Program-made: the position numbers and the translations under genes
Part shown: one piece after another, positions 6,194 through 14,064 of the stretch
Layout: every line of letters begins with the position of its first letter
Numbering within the stretch: position 1 is the first letter of the stretch
The notes under the pieces: generated by a model
Database searches by the model: none
What the model saw: only the letters and a program-made list of their open reading frames with translations
Told to the model about the DNA's origin: nothing
NCBI GenBank assembly: GCA_964411065.1
Contig: CAYPJO010000044.1
Coordinates: 1-16,063, forward strand
Source of the DNA: DYHD01 sp964411065
Lineage (GTDB): Bacteria > Nitrospirota > Thermodesulfovibrionia > Thermodesulfovibrionales > Dissulfurispiraceae
Direction of reading: 5' to 3'
Length of the DNA: 16,063 nt

Positions 6194-6487
6194 TTATAAC
6201 CGCCTCTTTGTAATTAAGTCAAAAAAAGATGAGATCAAATTAAAAAAGATACCGCCAATAAGAGCGCTGATAGCTACAAATATAGTTATAACTATAATTG
6301 CACCGATTATAACTATTAAATCATTCTGTTTATAATTTGCTTTAAGTAGCAAGTTTAAATCATTTGCCACTGCTTGAAACCACCCACCATTGCCAATTGT
6401 CCCTCCCATTATAAGATCCATACTTAATGCAATAGATATTCCCACTCCTCCACCTATAAAAGCTCCGATCTTAAATGACTTTTTCAT
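6194..6487 (-). CDS. Small two-helix membrane protein of unknown function
   Basis: I do not recognise a family. The 97-residue product (98 if the adjacent GTG at 6490 is used) begins MKKSFKIGAFIGGGVGISIALSMDLIMGG, a glycine-rich first helix (about residues 6-28). A short loop (GTIGNGGWFQAVANDLNLLLKANYKQND) leads to a second hydrophobic helix (about 56-84), ending FFDLITKRRL. The charge pattern suggests both ends are cytoplasmic with a short periplasmic loop. The gene starts at the stop codon of the NtrC-type regulator (TAG followed directly by GTG ATG) with no space for a separate promoter, so it is almost certainly co-transcribed and translationally coupled. It could be a target or accessory of that signalling system, or simply a passenger gene. 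Whether it works with the downstream ABC ATPase cannot be told. Confidence 0.7.
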   Translation of the reverse strand: MKKSFKIGAFIGGGVGISIALSMDLIMGGTIGNGGWFQAVANDLNLLLKANYKQNDLIVIIGAIIVITIFVAISALIGGIFFNLISSFFDLITKRRL

Positions 6488-6490
6488 CAC

Positions 6491-7846
6491 CTATGTATCT
6501 ATTTTATACTTTTTAAATTTCCGATAAAGAGTGACTATATCGATTCCTAAAGCCTTGGCTGTCTCCTCTTTATTTTTATTATGGGCGAGATAGGCATTCA
6601 GAATAAGTTGTCTTTCATAATCATCAAGGCATATTCTCAATGGATAACTTTCTTTCCTTAAATCATCAGTTTTAAGTTTATTAGGAAGATCACCGACAGT
6701 TATTGTATCACTATTACATAAGATAACAGCTCGCTCTATAACATTCTTAAGTTCCCTTACATTTCCGGGCCATGAATAGCCTACTAAAAGATTAAGAGCT
6801 CTTGGCTCTATATCTACAATCTTTTTACCATGCTGAGCGGACAATTTCTTTACGAACAATCTTGTAAGAAGTTCGATGTCATCCTTTCTCTCCCTTAAAG
6901 GAGGCACTCGAATCTCTATAACATTTAGTCTCCAATATAAATCCTCTCTAAACTTTCCCTCTGCTACCTTTTTATCGAGATCGATGTTAGTAGCTGATAT
7001 AATCCTCACATCGACAACATGAGGCTTTATATCTCCTAAAGGATAAACCTCACCTGTTTCGAGCACTTTTAAAAGCTTTACTTGCAAATTAAGTGGCATC
7101 TCTCCGATCTCATCAAAAAAGAAAGTGCCCTGATGTGCTAAGGGTAGAAGACCCAATTTATCTGACACCGCTCCGGTAAAAGCTCCCCTTTTATAACCGA
7201 AAAGTTCGGACTCGAGTAGCCCTTCAGGTATGGCCGAACAATTTATGCTTATAAAGGGCTTATCGCGCCGAGGACTATTATAATGAATTAGTTCAGCAAT
7301 CACACCTTTGCCAGTACCGCTTTCGCCAAGAATCAAGATATTACTCTTTGTAGGGGAGACTTTCTTAATAACTTTAAGGATATTTTGCATTTCGGCTGAA
7401 TTTGCTATGAAATCGCCAAAAGATGTGCATTGCTGACTTATCTGCTGTTTATAGGCAATGTTTTCTCTGAAAAGTTTCCTCTGCTCAATATTCTTTTTAA
7501 CAGTTATGATTATCTCTTCATTATAAAAAGGCTTTATAATATAATCACTTGCTCCGCTTTTCATAGCTTCCACTGCTGACTCAATAGATCCAAATGCAGT
7601 TATAATAATCACATTAGTATCAGGACTTATCTCTTTAGTCTTTTTAAGGACCTCTATACCATCAACCTTGCCCATCTTTAAATCGGTGATAACAACATCA
7701 AAATCTTCCTTAGAGATTAAACCAAGGGCTTCCTCACCAGAGTAAACGCTCTTTACTTCATAATCCTGCCTTTGCAAGATAAACTCTAAAGCCTTGCAAA
7801 TATCAGGTTCATCATCAACGATTAATATCTTTGACTTGGTTTGCAT
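6491..7846 (-). CDS. NtrC-family sigma54-dependent response regulator
   Basis: The 451-residue protein has three domains. A receiver (residues 5-120) carries the acidic pair D11-D12, phospho-acceptor D55 in VVITDLKM, T83 and K105. A sigma54-activating AAA+ domain (about 145-372) has Walker A GESGTGKG (174-181), the sigma54-contacting GAFTGA loop intact (221-226), Walker B FFFDEIGEM (242-250) and the FREDLYWRLNV arginine-finger segment (299-309). A Fis-type helix-turn-helix follows (about 410-447: NKEETAKALGIDIVTLYRKFKKY). All residues needed for phosphorylation and for driving open-complex formation appear present. Only 43 bases separate it from the kinase gene upstream, so they form a cognate pair. 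Its target is unknown; the sigma54 promoter at 1432-1447 is the only candidate visible here. It resembles PilR/AtoC/ZraR-type regulators, too alike to tell apart by eye. Confidence 0.93.
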   Translation of the reverse strand: MQTKSKILIVDDEPDICKALEFILQRQDYEVKSVYSGEEALGLISKEDFDVVITDLKMGKVDGIEVLKKTKEISPDTNVIIITAFGSIESAVEAMKSGASDYIIKPFYNEEIIITVKKNIEQRKLFRENIAYKQQISQQCTSFGDFIANSAEMQNILKVIKKVSPTKSNILILGESGTGKGVIAELIHYNSPRRDKPFISINCSAIPEGLLESELFGYKRGAFTGAVSDKLGLLPLAHQGTFFFDEIGEMPLNLQVKLLKVLETGEVYPLGDIKPHVVDVRIISATNIDLDKKVAEGKFREDLYWRLNVIEIRVPPLRERKDDIELLTRLFVKKLSAQHGKKIVDIEPRALNLLVGYSWPGNVRELKNVIERAVILCNSDTITVGDLPNKLKTDDLRKESYPLRICLDDYERQLILNAYLAHNKNKEETAKALGIDIVTLYRKFKKYKIDT

Positions 7847-7889
7847 CTTATAAAAAGCCTCTATTTCTTAATGAGAATTTTCATATTCT

Positions 7890-9920
7890 TTAACTTTTAC
7901 CGTCTAATGGTAATGATACTTTAAATAGGCTACCTTTTCCTAATTCGCTATCCACTGTAATTGAACCCTTCATTTTCTTGATGATGTTGTAACTAACTGC
8001 AAGTCCTAAACCTGTGCCCTTCTCTTTAGTAGTAAAGAAGGGATCGAAGATCTTGAAAAGATTCTCCCGTGGTATACCAACTCCTGTATCTTTAAATTCA
8101 ACAACTATGTTACCATCTTCTGTATAACTGCGAATGTATAGCTTACCACCTTCTGGCATTGCATCTATAGCATTTAAAATCAGATTAATGAATACCTGAG
8201 AAAGCTGATTTGTGTCAGTAGTAATTTCCGGCAAATCCTTAGCTAACTCCCTAATTATTTCAACACGTCGAGCACTCTTATCATATTGAACTAAATTCAA
8301 GGATATCTCAATAACATCATTTACACTACAGGTTTGCAATTCACCTGAGGGCATCTTTGAAAAACCTGAAAGCTGTTTAAGTATATCTGATATCCTTTTT
8401 ATATGAAAGAGTATAGTCTCAATACCTTTCTTCTTAAAATCATCATCCTCTATCTCCTTTAATATTTGCACATAAGAAAAAATGGATGTTAGAGGATTAC
8501 CAATTTCATGAGCTATGCCTGTTGCCAATCGACCTATTGAAGCAAGTTTTTCTGAGTTAACTATCTGTTCTTCCATCTTCTTGATCTCAGTTATGTCTTG
8601 TATTAACCTTATATAGCGATAAATCTCTCCTCTCTCATTTCTTATTGGGGCTGTAATCATTTGAAAATACCTATCAGTACTATGAGCTATTATTGTTGTT
8701 TCTATGTTATCTTTAGCATAGGTACTTGAGATATCACAGTCAGTCCATAATTCTTCACAATGCTTACCCGTAACCTCCATATTAAATATCTCTTTTATCT
8801 TTTCATTTGCCCATAAAATTTTGCCTTTTTTATCAATAAGTATGATCCCCCCACCTATAGCATTTAAAATTGTCTTCAATTTCTCTCTTTCACGAACAAT
8901 CGCTGATGTCTTTTTCTCAACCTCTCTCTCTAAATCTTCAGCATATCTCCGCATATTTTCTTCTTTAATCTGAAGTTCCCTTGCTTGAATGATTTTACGA
9001 TTATAAATAAAGAGTGTAATAGCAACAAGTACGGTAGCTGACAATATAGAAAGAGTGAGATAGGAGTATAGTTTCATACTTTCGTCAGTTATATGCAAGA
9101 TATCAGTAAAATTTGCAGACAAAAAAATACTCCATGATAATGTGTCAATATTTACTTTTGAATAGGCTATAACCCGATCATCCCCCAATGGAGAAATAGC
9201 CTTACCACTATTTTCATCTCTTTCTTTTAATACTTTCTGTTCAAATTCAAAGCTATGGTGACATTTAAAACATGTCTCATCAGCAGTAAAAATATTTCTA
9301 CCGACCATATCGGGCTGAACAGGGTGATATAGGAGTGCCCCATTTCCTGTCAGAATCCAGGCATTTCCTCTTTTGGCATGTTGAATCTTATTGATGAATT
9401 GGTTTGCTAAATCTATGGCACTTTTTGATAGAAAGATTATCCTCCGAGAGTCTTCACCACGAATAAGAGAAAAGATATTCTCCTTAGCTTCTATAATAAT
9501 AGCATTATCAGGAGTGAGGAACTTAGCACTCTTTAGAATTAGATCAATTGAATCATCTAATTTCACTTTACTATCAGAAAAATAAAGGACTTTACCCTTA
9601 TAGCCCTCATACTCTAATATGCCTACGTCTACCCCTTTGGAATCTTTAAGTCCTTTTACATAATTTGTGAAACGCTGAAATTCCATCCTATCATTAAAAT
9701 CAGTCTTTGCCGCAAGACTCGAGATTAAGATGGTCTCTCGTTTAAGCCCTAAAAAATATTCCTTTACGGCATCACCTATTGTATCTGTTAGGTTCAATTG
9801 TAAGTTGTTGAAATCATTGACAATATCTGTCTGGAGGGTTTGCAAGAAAAAGATATTTAAAGTAATAACTACTACAGAGATTAGCAAAAGAGGGATAATA
9901 AAGAGTAAATAATCCTTCAT
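7890..9920 (-). CDS. Membrane sensor histidine kinase with a periplasmic c-type heme-binding motif
   Basis: This 676-residue kinase has a first membrane helix (about 5-28), a large periplasmic sensor domain (29-285, Cache-like), a second helix (288-306), a short coiled coil (315-350), a PAS domain (about 345-445) and a HisKA/HATPase core. The core shows H471 in GIAHEIGNPLTSI, the N-box FINLILNAIDAMPEGG, DTGVGIP, FDPFFTT and GTGLGL. The periplasmic domain contains C217-F-K-C220-H221, a canonical CXXCH for covalent heme c, placed after LLYHPVQPDMVGRNI, a Cache-type motif. Heme attachment is on the correct side of the membrane. It is probably a redox or gas sensor, an inference by analogy with heme c sensor domains described in Geobacter chemoreceptors. 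It pairs with the NtrC-type regulator downstream. Unlike PilS, it has two rather than about six membrane helices. The 161 bases upstream show no clear promoter. Confidence 0.93.
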   Translation of the reverse strand: MKDYLLFIIPLLLISVVVITLNIFFLQTLQTDIVNDFNNLQLNLTDTIGDAVKEYFLGLKRETILISSLAAKTDFNDRMEFQRFTNYVKGLKDSKGVDVGILEYEGYKGKVLYFSDSKVKLDDSIDLILKSAKFLTPDNAIIIEAKENIFSLIRGEDSRRIIFLSKSAIDLANQFINKIQHAKRGNAWILTGNGALLYHPVQPDMVGRNIFTADETCFKCHHSFEFEQKVLKERDENSGKAISPLGDDRVIAYSKVNIDTLSWSIFLSANFTDILHITDESMKLYSYLTLSILSATVLVAITLFIYNRKIIQARELQIKEENMRRYAEDLEREVEKKTSAIVREREKLKTILNAIGGGIILIDKKGKILWANEKIKEIFNMEVTGKHCEELWTDCDISSTYAKDNIETTIIAHSTDRYFQMITAPIRNERGEIYRYIRLIQDITEIKKMEEQIVNSEKLASIGRLATGIAHEIGNPLTSIFSYVQILKEIEDDDFKKKGIETILFHIKRISDILKQLSGFSKMPSGELQTCSVNDVIEISLNLVQYDKSARRVEIIRELAKDLPEITTDTNQLSQVFINLILNAIDAMPEGGKLYIRSYTEDGNIVVEFKDTGVGIPRENLFKIFDPFFTTKEKGTGLGLAVSYNIIKKMKGSITVDSELGKGSLFKVSLPLDGKS

Positions 9921-10081
9921 AGATTATTGTAACATTTTAATAGTACAACTTTTTCACGTTAGCTTTTCATTTGTATATTTTCCCTATGACTCTAAAAATG
10001 AAGTCAAACTCTATATTAATAAACCTTAAGATTTCTCGCCGTAAGGAAATCATAGGATCTCTTAATAAGAAATAGTGAAAG

Positions 10082-11188
10082 CTATTCGGGAATTTGTTTA
10101 TAAAGATATATTGAACATAAAGCAAAGATAATAGGCATAATCCACGGAGAGAGTATAGGATTAACTGTACCTGCATATCCTAAGGAGAGAAAAAAAGTAT
10201 GACCGAAAAAATAACCAGAACTAATAAACAAACCCAAACCAGTAGCTATAAAACCACTACGCAAAGAAGGTTTGGCAATGTTTGAATAAAGCAATGCAAC
10301 TAATCTATTGTCAACACCCAATGGTAAAGACATTCCCAAAATCAACATAAATAAATTTATTAATGGAAATGAGAACCTTGAACTTATGTCGACTAAAAGC
10401 TTATTATTTTTAAAACCAGCAGAATTTAATCTATTCTGAAATTCAATAAGTTCGATAATTGTCATTTCCTCTGGCTTCCAGAGTTCTTTTTTAAGAATCT
10501 TCGGTGATTCCAGCTGGTCTGTTGACATCTCAGATATAAAAAGGGACTTACCTTCAGATACCTTAAATACATTCACATTTTTTAATCTCCAGAGATTACC
10601 GTCCCACTCAGCAGATTCCGCATAAATATTCTCTATTAGCCCTCTTTCATTGTATCTATAAATATTAACTCCATATGATAAATCCTTTTCATCAATATAA
10701 AGGGAAATTCGCACCACAGAGCCATCTTTACCTCTCATATAAAGAGTCCCTTGCTTAAAAAATAAAGTAGACCCCGTCTTCGTCAATTGCTTTTTAATGG
10801 AATCAATTTCTTTAGAAAGAACAGGGATTACCATCTCATTTAGAAAAAAACCAAAGAGTGAGAGGAGAATACCAATCATTAGAAAGGGCTTTAAAATCCT
10901 TTTAATTCTAATCCCCGTAATCTTTATGGTCACTATCTCCCATCTTCTAACTGCCTGAGAAAAAACAAAAAGGCTACTTATTAAGACAGCCATTTGCATG
11001 ATATAACCGAAGTATTTTGGAAAATTATATATCGTATATTTAAAGAGCAGGGAAAAAGAAGGATTAGCTGAAAAATCGTCAATTTTATCAATAAGTCCAA
11101 TAACACTTAAAATAAGAGCAATGCCCGTACTTAAAACAGCAAAAACTTTGAAAAAATCTTTTATATAAAGCTTTTGAACGATAAACAT
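10082..11188 (-). CDS. lptG: LPS export system permease LptG
   Basis: A 368-residue YjgP/YjgQ-family inner-membrane protein. Three helices near the N-terminus (about 13-33, 62-82 and 100-122) are followed by a periplasmic beta-jellyroll domain (about 125-270, with strands such as GSTLFFKQGTLYMRGKDG and ESAEWDGNLWRLKNVNVFKV), then three C-terminal helices. LptG pairs with LptF and the ATPase LptB to extract lipopolysaccharide from the inner membrane and pass it to the LptC-LptA bridge. As the second gene of the pair, and with the WDGNLWRLKNV motif common in LptG, it is assigned LptG rather than LptF. It begins five bases after the lptF stop codon. No lptA, lptB or lptC gene is in the window. 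The short reverse-frame readings inside are shadows. Confidence 0.88.
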   Translation of the reverse strand: MFIVQKLYIKDFFKVFAVLSTGIALILSVIGLIDKIDDFSANPSFSLLFKYTIYNFPKYFGYIMQMAVLISSLFVFSQAVRRWEIVTIKITGIRIKRILKPFLMIGILLSLFGFFLNEMVIPVLSKEIDSIKKQLTKTGSTLFFKQGTLYMRGKDGSVVRISLYIDEKDLSYGVNIYRYNERGLIENIYAESAEWDGNLWRLKNVNVFKVSEGKSLFISEMSTDQLESPKILKKELWKPEEMTIIELIEFQNRLNSAGFKNNKLLVDISSRFSFPLINLFMLILGMSLPLGVDNRLVALLYSNIAKPSLRSGFIATGLGLFISSGYFFGHTFFLSLGYAGTVNPILSPWIMPIIFALCSIYLYKQIPE

Positions 11189-11193
11189 TAGAA

Positions 11194-12255
11194 TTATCTT
11201 CTATTTACTCTATAAAAGAGCAAGGTAGAAGTTACTGTCAATACAAAAAATGATAGCCATGAACCCACAAAATATGTTATCTGTCCACTTTTTGCAAGGT
11301 TTTCACCATATAGTAAAAGTGTATAATAGATTGTAAAGATAGCTAAACCAATTGCTACCCCCCCTACCCTTCCTGATTTTCCTGAAAGCAGAGAGAGAGG
11401 GGGGGCTAAGAAAATAATAACAAGGCAAAGAGCAGGAAGAGATAGTCTTCTATAAAACTCAGGGATGTATTTACTCTTCTGTTCAGGTTCAAGCTTTGAA
11501 AGATTCAGCAATTCCCACGGTGTCATCTCACTCCTTCTTTTACCATAAGCCAGAGTTGTAGGGGTTAGAGAAAATTGATATCTACCAAAACTTATCTCAG
11601 TCAAAGCTTTCTTTTTTGAGACATAAATATGCCCATTTATTAGATTAAAATTAATGCTTTCTCCATCTGTTCCCACAACTCCCTCCTGGGCTACTATCAC
11701 CCTTTGCTCATCTTTTTGTCTTTCATCTAAAATGAACAAGCCCTTTAGAAGGTTTTCAGAAGGTTTCTCTTTTATTAAAATGACAATGTCTTTAAAAGCA
11801 GTATTGAAAATACCTTCTTCAATCGTTAAAGCAGTCCTCTTCGTGAGAATCTCTGAGACTTTTTGTCTTAAAAGGGTACTACTCTTTGGCCCAAAATAGA
11901 AGCTCATCATAATACTTAGAATAAAACAGCAAATCCCAAAATATATCACCGGTTTAGAAATCTGCAAAAAAGACAAACCAGAATTTCGTAATATAATCAA
12001 TTCGTTGTCGGAGTACATCCTACCATAAGTTATAAGCACCGAAAGGAGTAAAGACATGGGAATAGTAACTATAAGTATCTCAGGCTGTAAAAAAAAGATG
12101 ATCTTAGCGATATCTAAAAAGGAAGTACCGACACCTGCAAGTATTCGAGTCATTCTTATGAGCTTCTCTACCATCAGAGCGAAATTCAAGAAGAGAAGTG
12201 CGAACAGAAAGGTTAATAAAAGTTCCCTTAATACTTTTTTGTAGACTAACAACAT
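11194..12255 (-). CDS. lptF: LPS export system permease LptF
   Basis: A 353-residue YjgP/YjgQ-family protein with the same plan as its neighbour: N-terminal helices (about 10-30, 52-75 and 98-120), a periplasmic jellyroll (about 125-260) and three C-terminal helices. Typical family features are the opening MLLVYKKVLRELLLTFLFAL, GRMYSDNELIILRNSGLS (the conserved cytoplasmic segment after the second helix) and RSEMTPWELLNLSK at the end of the jellyroll. It is first of the lptFG pair. No clear Shine-Dalgarno precedes the ATG at 12255. A possible promoter, TTGAAC (minus strand, near 12295-12290) with a TAACTT-like -10, lies just upstream. Gram-negative genomes usually have lptFG together, so the arrangement is ordinary. 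Confidence 0.88.
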   Translation of the reverse strand: MLLVYKKVLRELLLTFLFALLFLNFALMVEKLIRMTRILAGVGTSFLDIAKIIFFLQPEILIVTIPMSLLLSVLITYGRMYSDNELIILRNSGLSFLQISKPVIYFGICCFILSIMMSFYFGPKSSTLLRQKVSEILTKRTALTIEEGIFNTAFKDIVILIKEKPSENLLKGLFILDERQKDEQRVIVAQEGVVGTDGESINFNLINGHIYVSKKKALTEISFGRYQFSLTPTTLAYGKRRSEMTPWELLNLSKLEPEQKSKYIPEFYRRLSLPALCLVIIFLAPPLSLLSGKSGRVGGVAIGLAIFTIYYTLLLYGENLAKSGQITYFVGSWLSFFVLTVTSTLLFYRVNRR

Positions 12256-12441
12256 GGATATATTAAGTTATCCTATTAACAACAAAAAGTTCAAAGAAGG
12301 TTTCAAAAGAAAGGTATCTATCAGATCAAGAAGGCTTACAAATAAGATTTACTTAACTGGTTTCTAAATTAAAGGAGCGAAGGAAAAGGGATTTTTGGAT
12401 TCTTTCATTTTCTACTGGCAAATTGGGACAATAAATAATTA

Positions 12442-12472
12442 TTGAAAAAAAAATTACAATAGGGTGTATAAT
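12442..12472 (+). promoter_or_regulatory. Sigma70-type promoter for pyrRB
   Basis: TTGAAA (12442-12447) and a perfect TATAAT (12467-12472) are separated by 19 bases, or 18 if TGAAAA is taken as the -35. The start would be near 12479, leaving only about 10 bases before the pyrR ATG. The rest of the 12256-12488 gap shows no hairpin or terminator that could serve as a PyrR-controlled leader. Confidence 0.6.
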
Positions 12473-12488
12473 TTAATGAAGTTAAAAA

Positions 12489-13025
12489 ATGAAAGAAATA
12501 CTAAATAAACAAGAAATAGATAGAATTCTTTCGAGAATCGCTCATGAGATAATCGAAAGGAATAAAGGGACTGAAAACCTTTATCTCGTCGGCATTCAAA
12601 GAGGCGGTGTTCACCTAGCCCGCAGACTTGCTCAAAAAATTCAAGAGGTTGAGAAAGTCAAGATCGAAGTAGGTTCTCTCGATATCTCTATGTATAGAGA
12701 TGATATAGGCCTTAGAAAAGACCATCCTGTGGTTAGGAAAACGGAACTGCAAAATAATATATCGGGGAAAAAAGTTGTTCTGGTAGATGATGTTCTCTTT
12801 ACAGGTCGCTCTATAAGGGCCGCTATGGATGCTTTGATGGATTATGGAAGACCTGCACAGATTCAATTAGCGGTATTAATAGACAGAGGTCATAGGGAAT
12901 TGCCTATAAGGGCAGATTATATCGGCAAAAGTATACCTACTTCAAGGAAAGAAAATATTGAGGTGGAACTAATTGAAGAGGGCGGGGAAGACAGAGTGGT
13001 TCTTTACAAAACTGACGATTCATAA
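12489..13025 (+). CDS. pyrR: PyrR: pyrimidine operon regulator / uracil phosphoribosyltransferase
   Basis: A 178-residue type I phosphoribosyltransferase-fold protein of normal PyrR length. The PRPP-binding loop is VVLVDDVLFTGRSIRAAMDAL (residues 96-116). Other family marks are LVGIQRGGVHLARRLA near 33-48, DISMYRDDIG (65-74) and ELPIRADYIGKSIPTSRKENIEV (136-158). PyrR converts uracil plus PRPP to UMP, and in many bacteria binds pyr mRNA leaders to cause attenuation. Here the predicted transcript begins about 10 bases before the start codon, so no attenuator precedes pyrR, and only five bases separate it from pyrB. Its RNA target, if it has one, must lie elsewhere, or it may act only as an enzyme. 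The start is fixed by the promoter and the family-typical N-terminus; the ribosome-binding site is weak. Confidence 0.93.
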   Translation: MKEILNKQEIDRILSRIAHEIIERNKGTENLYLVGIQRGGVHLARRLAQKIQEVEKVKIEVGSLDISMYRDDIGLRKDHPVVRKTELQNNISGKKVVLVDDVLFTGRSIRAAMDALMDYGRPAQIQLAVLIDRGHRELPIRADYIGKSIPTSRKENIEVELIEEGGEDRVVLYKTDDS

Positions 13026-13030
13026 GTGAA

Positions 13031-13939
13031 ATGAAAAAAAATCATCTTTTAGGAACTAAGGAACTATCAAGAAAAGAAATAGAACTTTTTATCGAGACAG
13101 CAAAAGGATTCAAAGACGTTCTCAAGAGAGATATTAAAAAGGTTCCAGCTTTAAGAGGAAAAACGGTCGTTAATCTTTTTTTTGAGCCATCAACACGGAC
13201 AAGGACATCCTTTGAAATTGCCGAAAAACGGCTCAGCATGGATGTTCTAAATTTCTCAGTCCCTACCAGTAGTGTTGTCAAAGGAGAAAGTCTTTATGAC
13301 ACCATCAAAACTATAGAGTCCTATGGTGTAGATTTTATAGTTGTGAGACATTCATCGAGTGGTGTCCCTAAATTCATGGCAGATCACATTAATGCTTCTA
13401 TCATTAATGCCGGAGATGGTATAAATGAGCATCCTACACAGGCATTACTTGACGCATTCAGTATACTTGAAAAGAAGGGCACTCTTGATGGCCTTAATAT
13501 CGTTATTGTTGGCGACATATTGCATAGTAGAGTAGCAAAATCCAACATTTATTTATTATCCAAATTCAATAATAAGATTAAATTAGTTGGCCCTTCCACA
13601 TTGGTACCTGAGTTCAAAGAATTTAATGTAGAGATATTTAATGATTTGGATAAGGGGTTGGTTGATGCAGATGTAATCATGATGCTACGTATTCAACTTG
13701 AAAGACAAGGCAAAGGGTTCTTCCCTTCTATCGAAGAGTATTTTAAATTCTGGGGACTCGATATGAGAAGACTTAGTTTAGCAAAAAAAGATGCAATCGT
13801 TATGCACCCTGGGCCTATGAATAGAGGCGTAGAGATTGCCTCTGAGGTAGCAGACTGCACCCAATCAATAATACTTGAGCAAGTTACAAATGGACTGGCT
13901 GTCAGAATGGCGGTAATGTATTTATTAAGTGGTATATAG
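13031..13939 (+). CDS. pyrB: Aspartate carbamoyltransferase catalytic subunit
   Basis: This 302-residue enzyme joins carbamoyl phosphate and L-aspartate to give N-carbamoyl-L-aspartate, the committed step of pyrimidine synthesis. The carbamoyl-phosphate site FFEPSTRTRTSFE is at residues 50-62, with the 80s-loop lysine in SSVVKGES (K84). HPTQALLD follows at 134-141, GDILHSRVAKS at 161-171, the aspartate-binding RIQLERQ at 220-226 and HPGPMNRGVEI at 259-269. All catalytic motifs are intact and the length is standard. It follows pyrR by five bases and is co-transcribed with it. The common third gene, pyrC (dihydroorotase), is absent: the unit ends at a terminator before converging genes. No pyrI regulatory subunit is seen, as expected for pyrR-linked enzymes. 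Confidence 0.96.
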   Translation: MKKNHLLGTKELSRKEIELFIETAKGFKDVLKRDIKKVPALRGKTVVNLFFEPSTRTRTSFEIAEKRLSMDVLNFSVPTSSVVKGESLYDTIKTIESYGVDFIVVRHSSSGVPKFMADHINASIINAGDGINEHPTQALLDAFSILEKKGTLDGLNIVIVGDILHSRVAKSNIYLLSKFNNKIKLVGPSTLVPEFKEFNVEIFNDLDKGLVDADVIMMLRIQLERQGKGFFPSIEEYFKFWGLDMRRLSLAKKDAIVMHPGPMNRGVEIASEVADCTQSIILEQVTNGLAVRMAVMYLLSGI

Positions 13940-13998
13940 ATACAGTTATTTGTTTAAAACTTTGCTGTCTCCGCTTCTCTGATTCCATAGCAAGCAGA

Positions 13999-14028
13999 AG
14001 AAAAACTTACATCTGTAAAAGTTTTTTT
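13999..14028. terminator. Bidirectional intrinsic terminator between pyrB and the converging glycosyltransferase gene
   Basis: AAAAACTT (14001-14008) pairs with AAGTTTTT (14019-14026); the loop can gain extra TTAC/GTAA pairing. A run of seven T (14022-14028) follows on the plus strand, and the A-rich left arm supplies a T-run on the minus strand. The stem is AT-rich and so not very strong. Confidence 0.6.
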
Positions 14029-14064
14029 CACTAATCCTGTGGTAGATTAAGACCAGAATCTCAA

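Noticed and set aside
6491..9920. Direct assignment of the two-component pair as pilR and pilS
   Set aside because: The kinase has two membrane helices and a periplasmic heme-motif domain, unlike PilS with its multi-helix membrane part, so the names would mislead.
9921..10081. Weak stems after lptG (GATTTC/GAAATC and GACT/AGTC) as a terminator
   Set aside because: Stems are short with long loops and no T-run follows; not convincing enough to list.
9967..10176. Minus-strand 69-codon frame overlapping the end of lptG
   Set aside because: It overlaps lptG in another frame, and the part beyond lptG has no ribosome-binding site or recognisable content.
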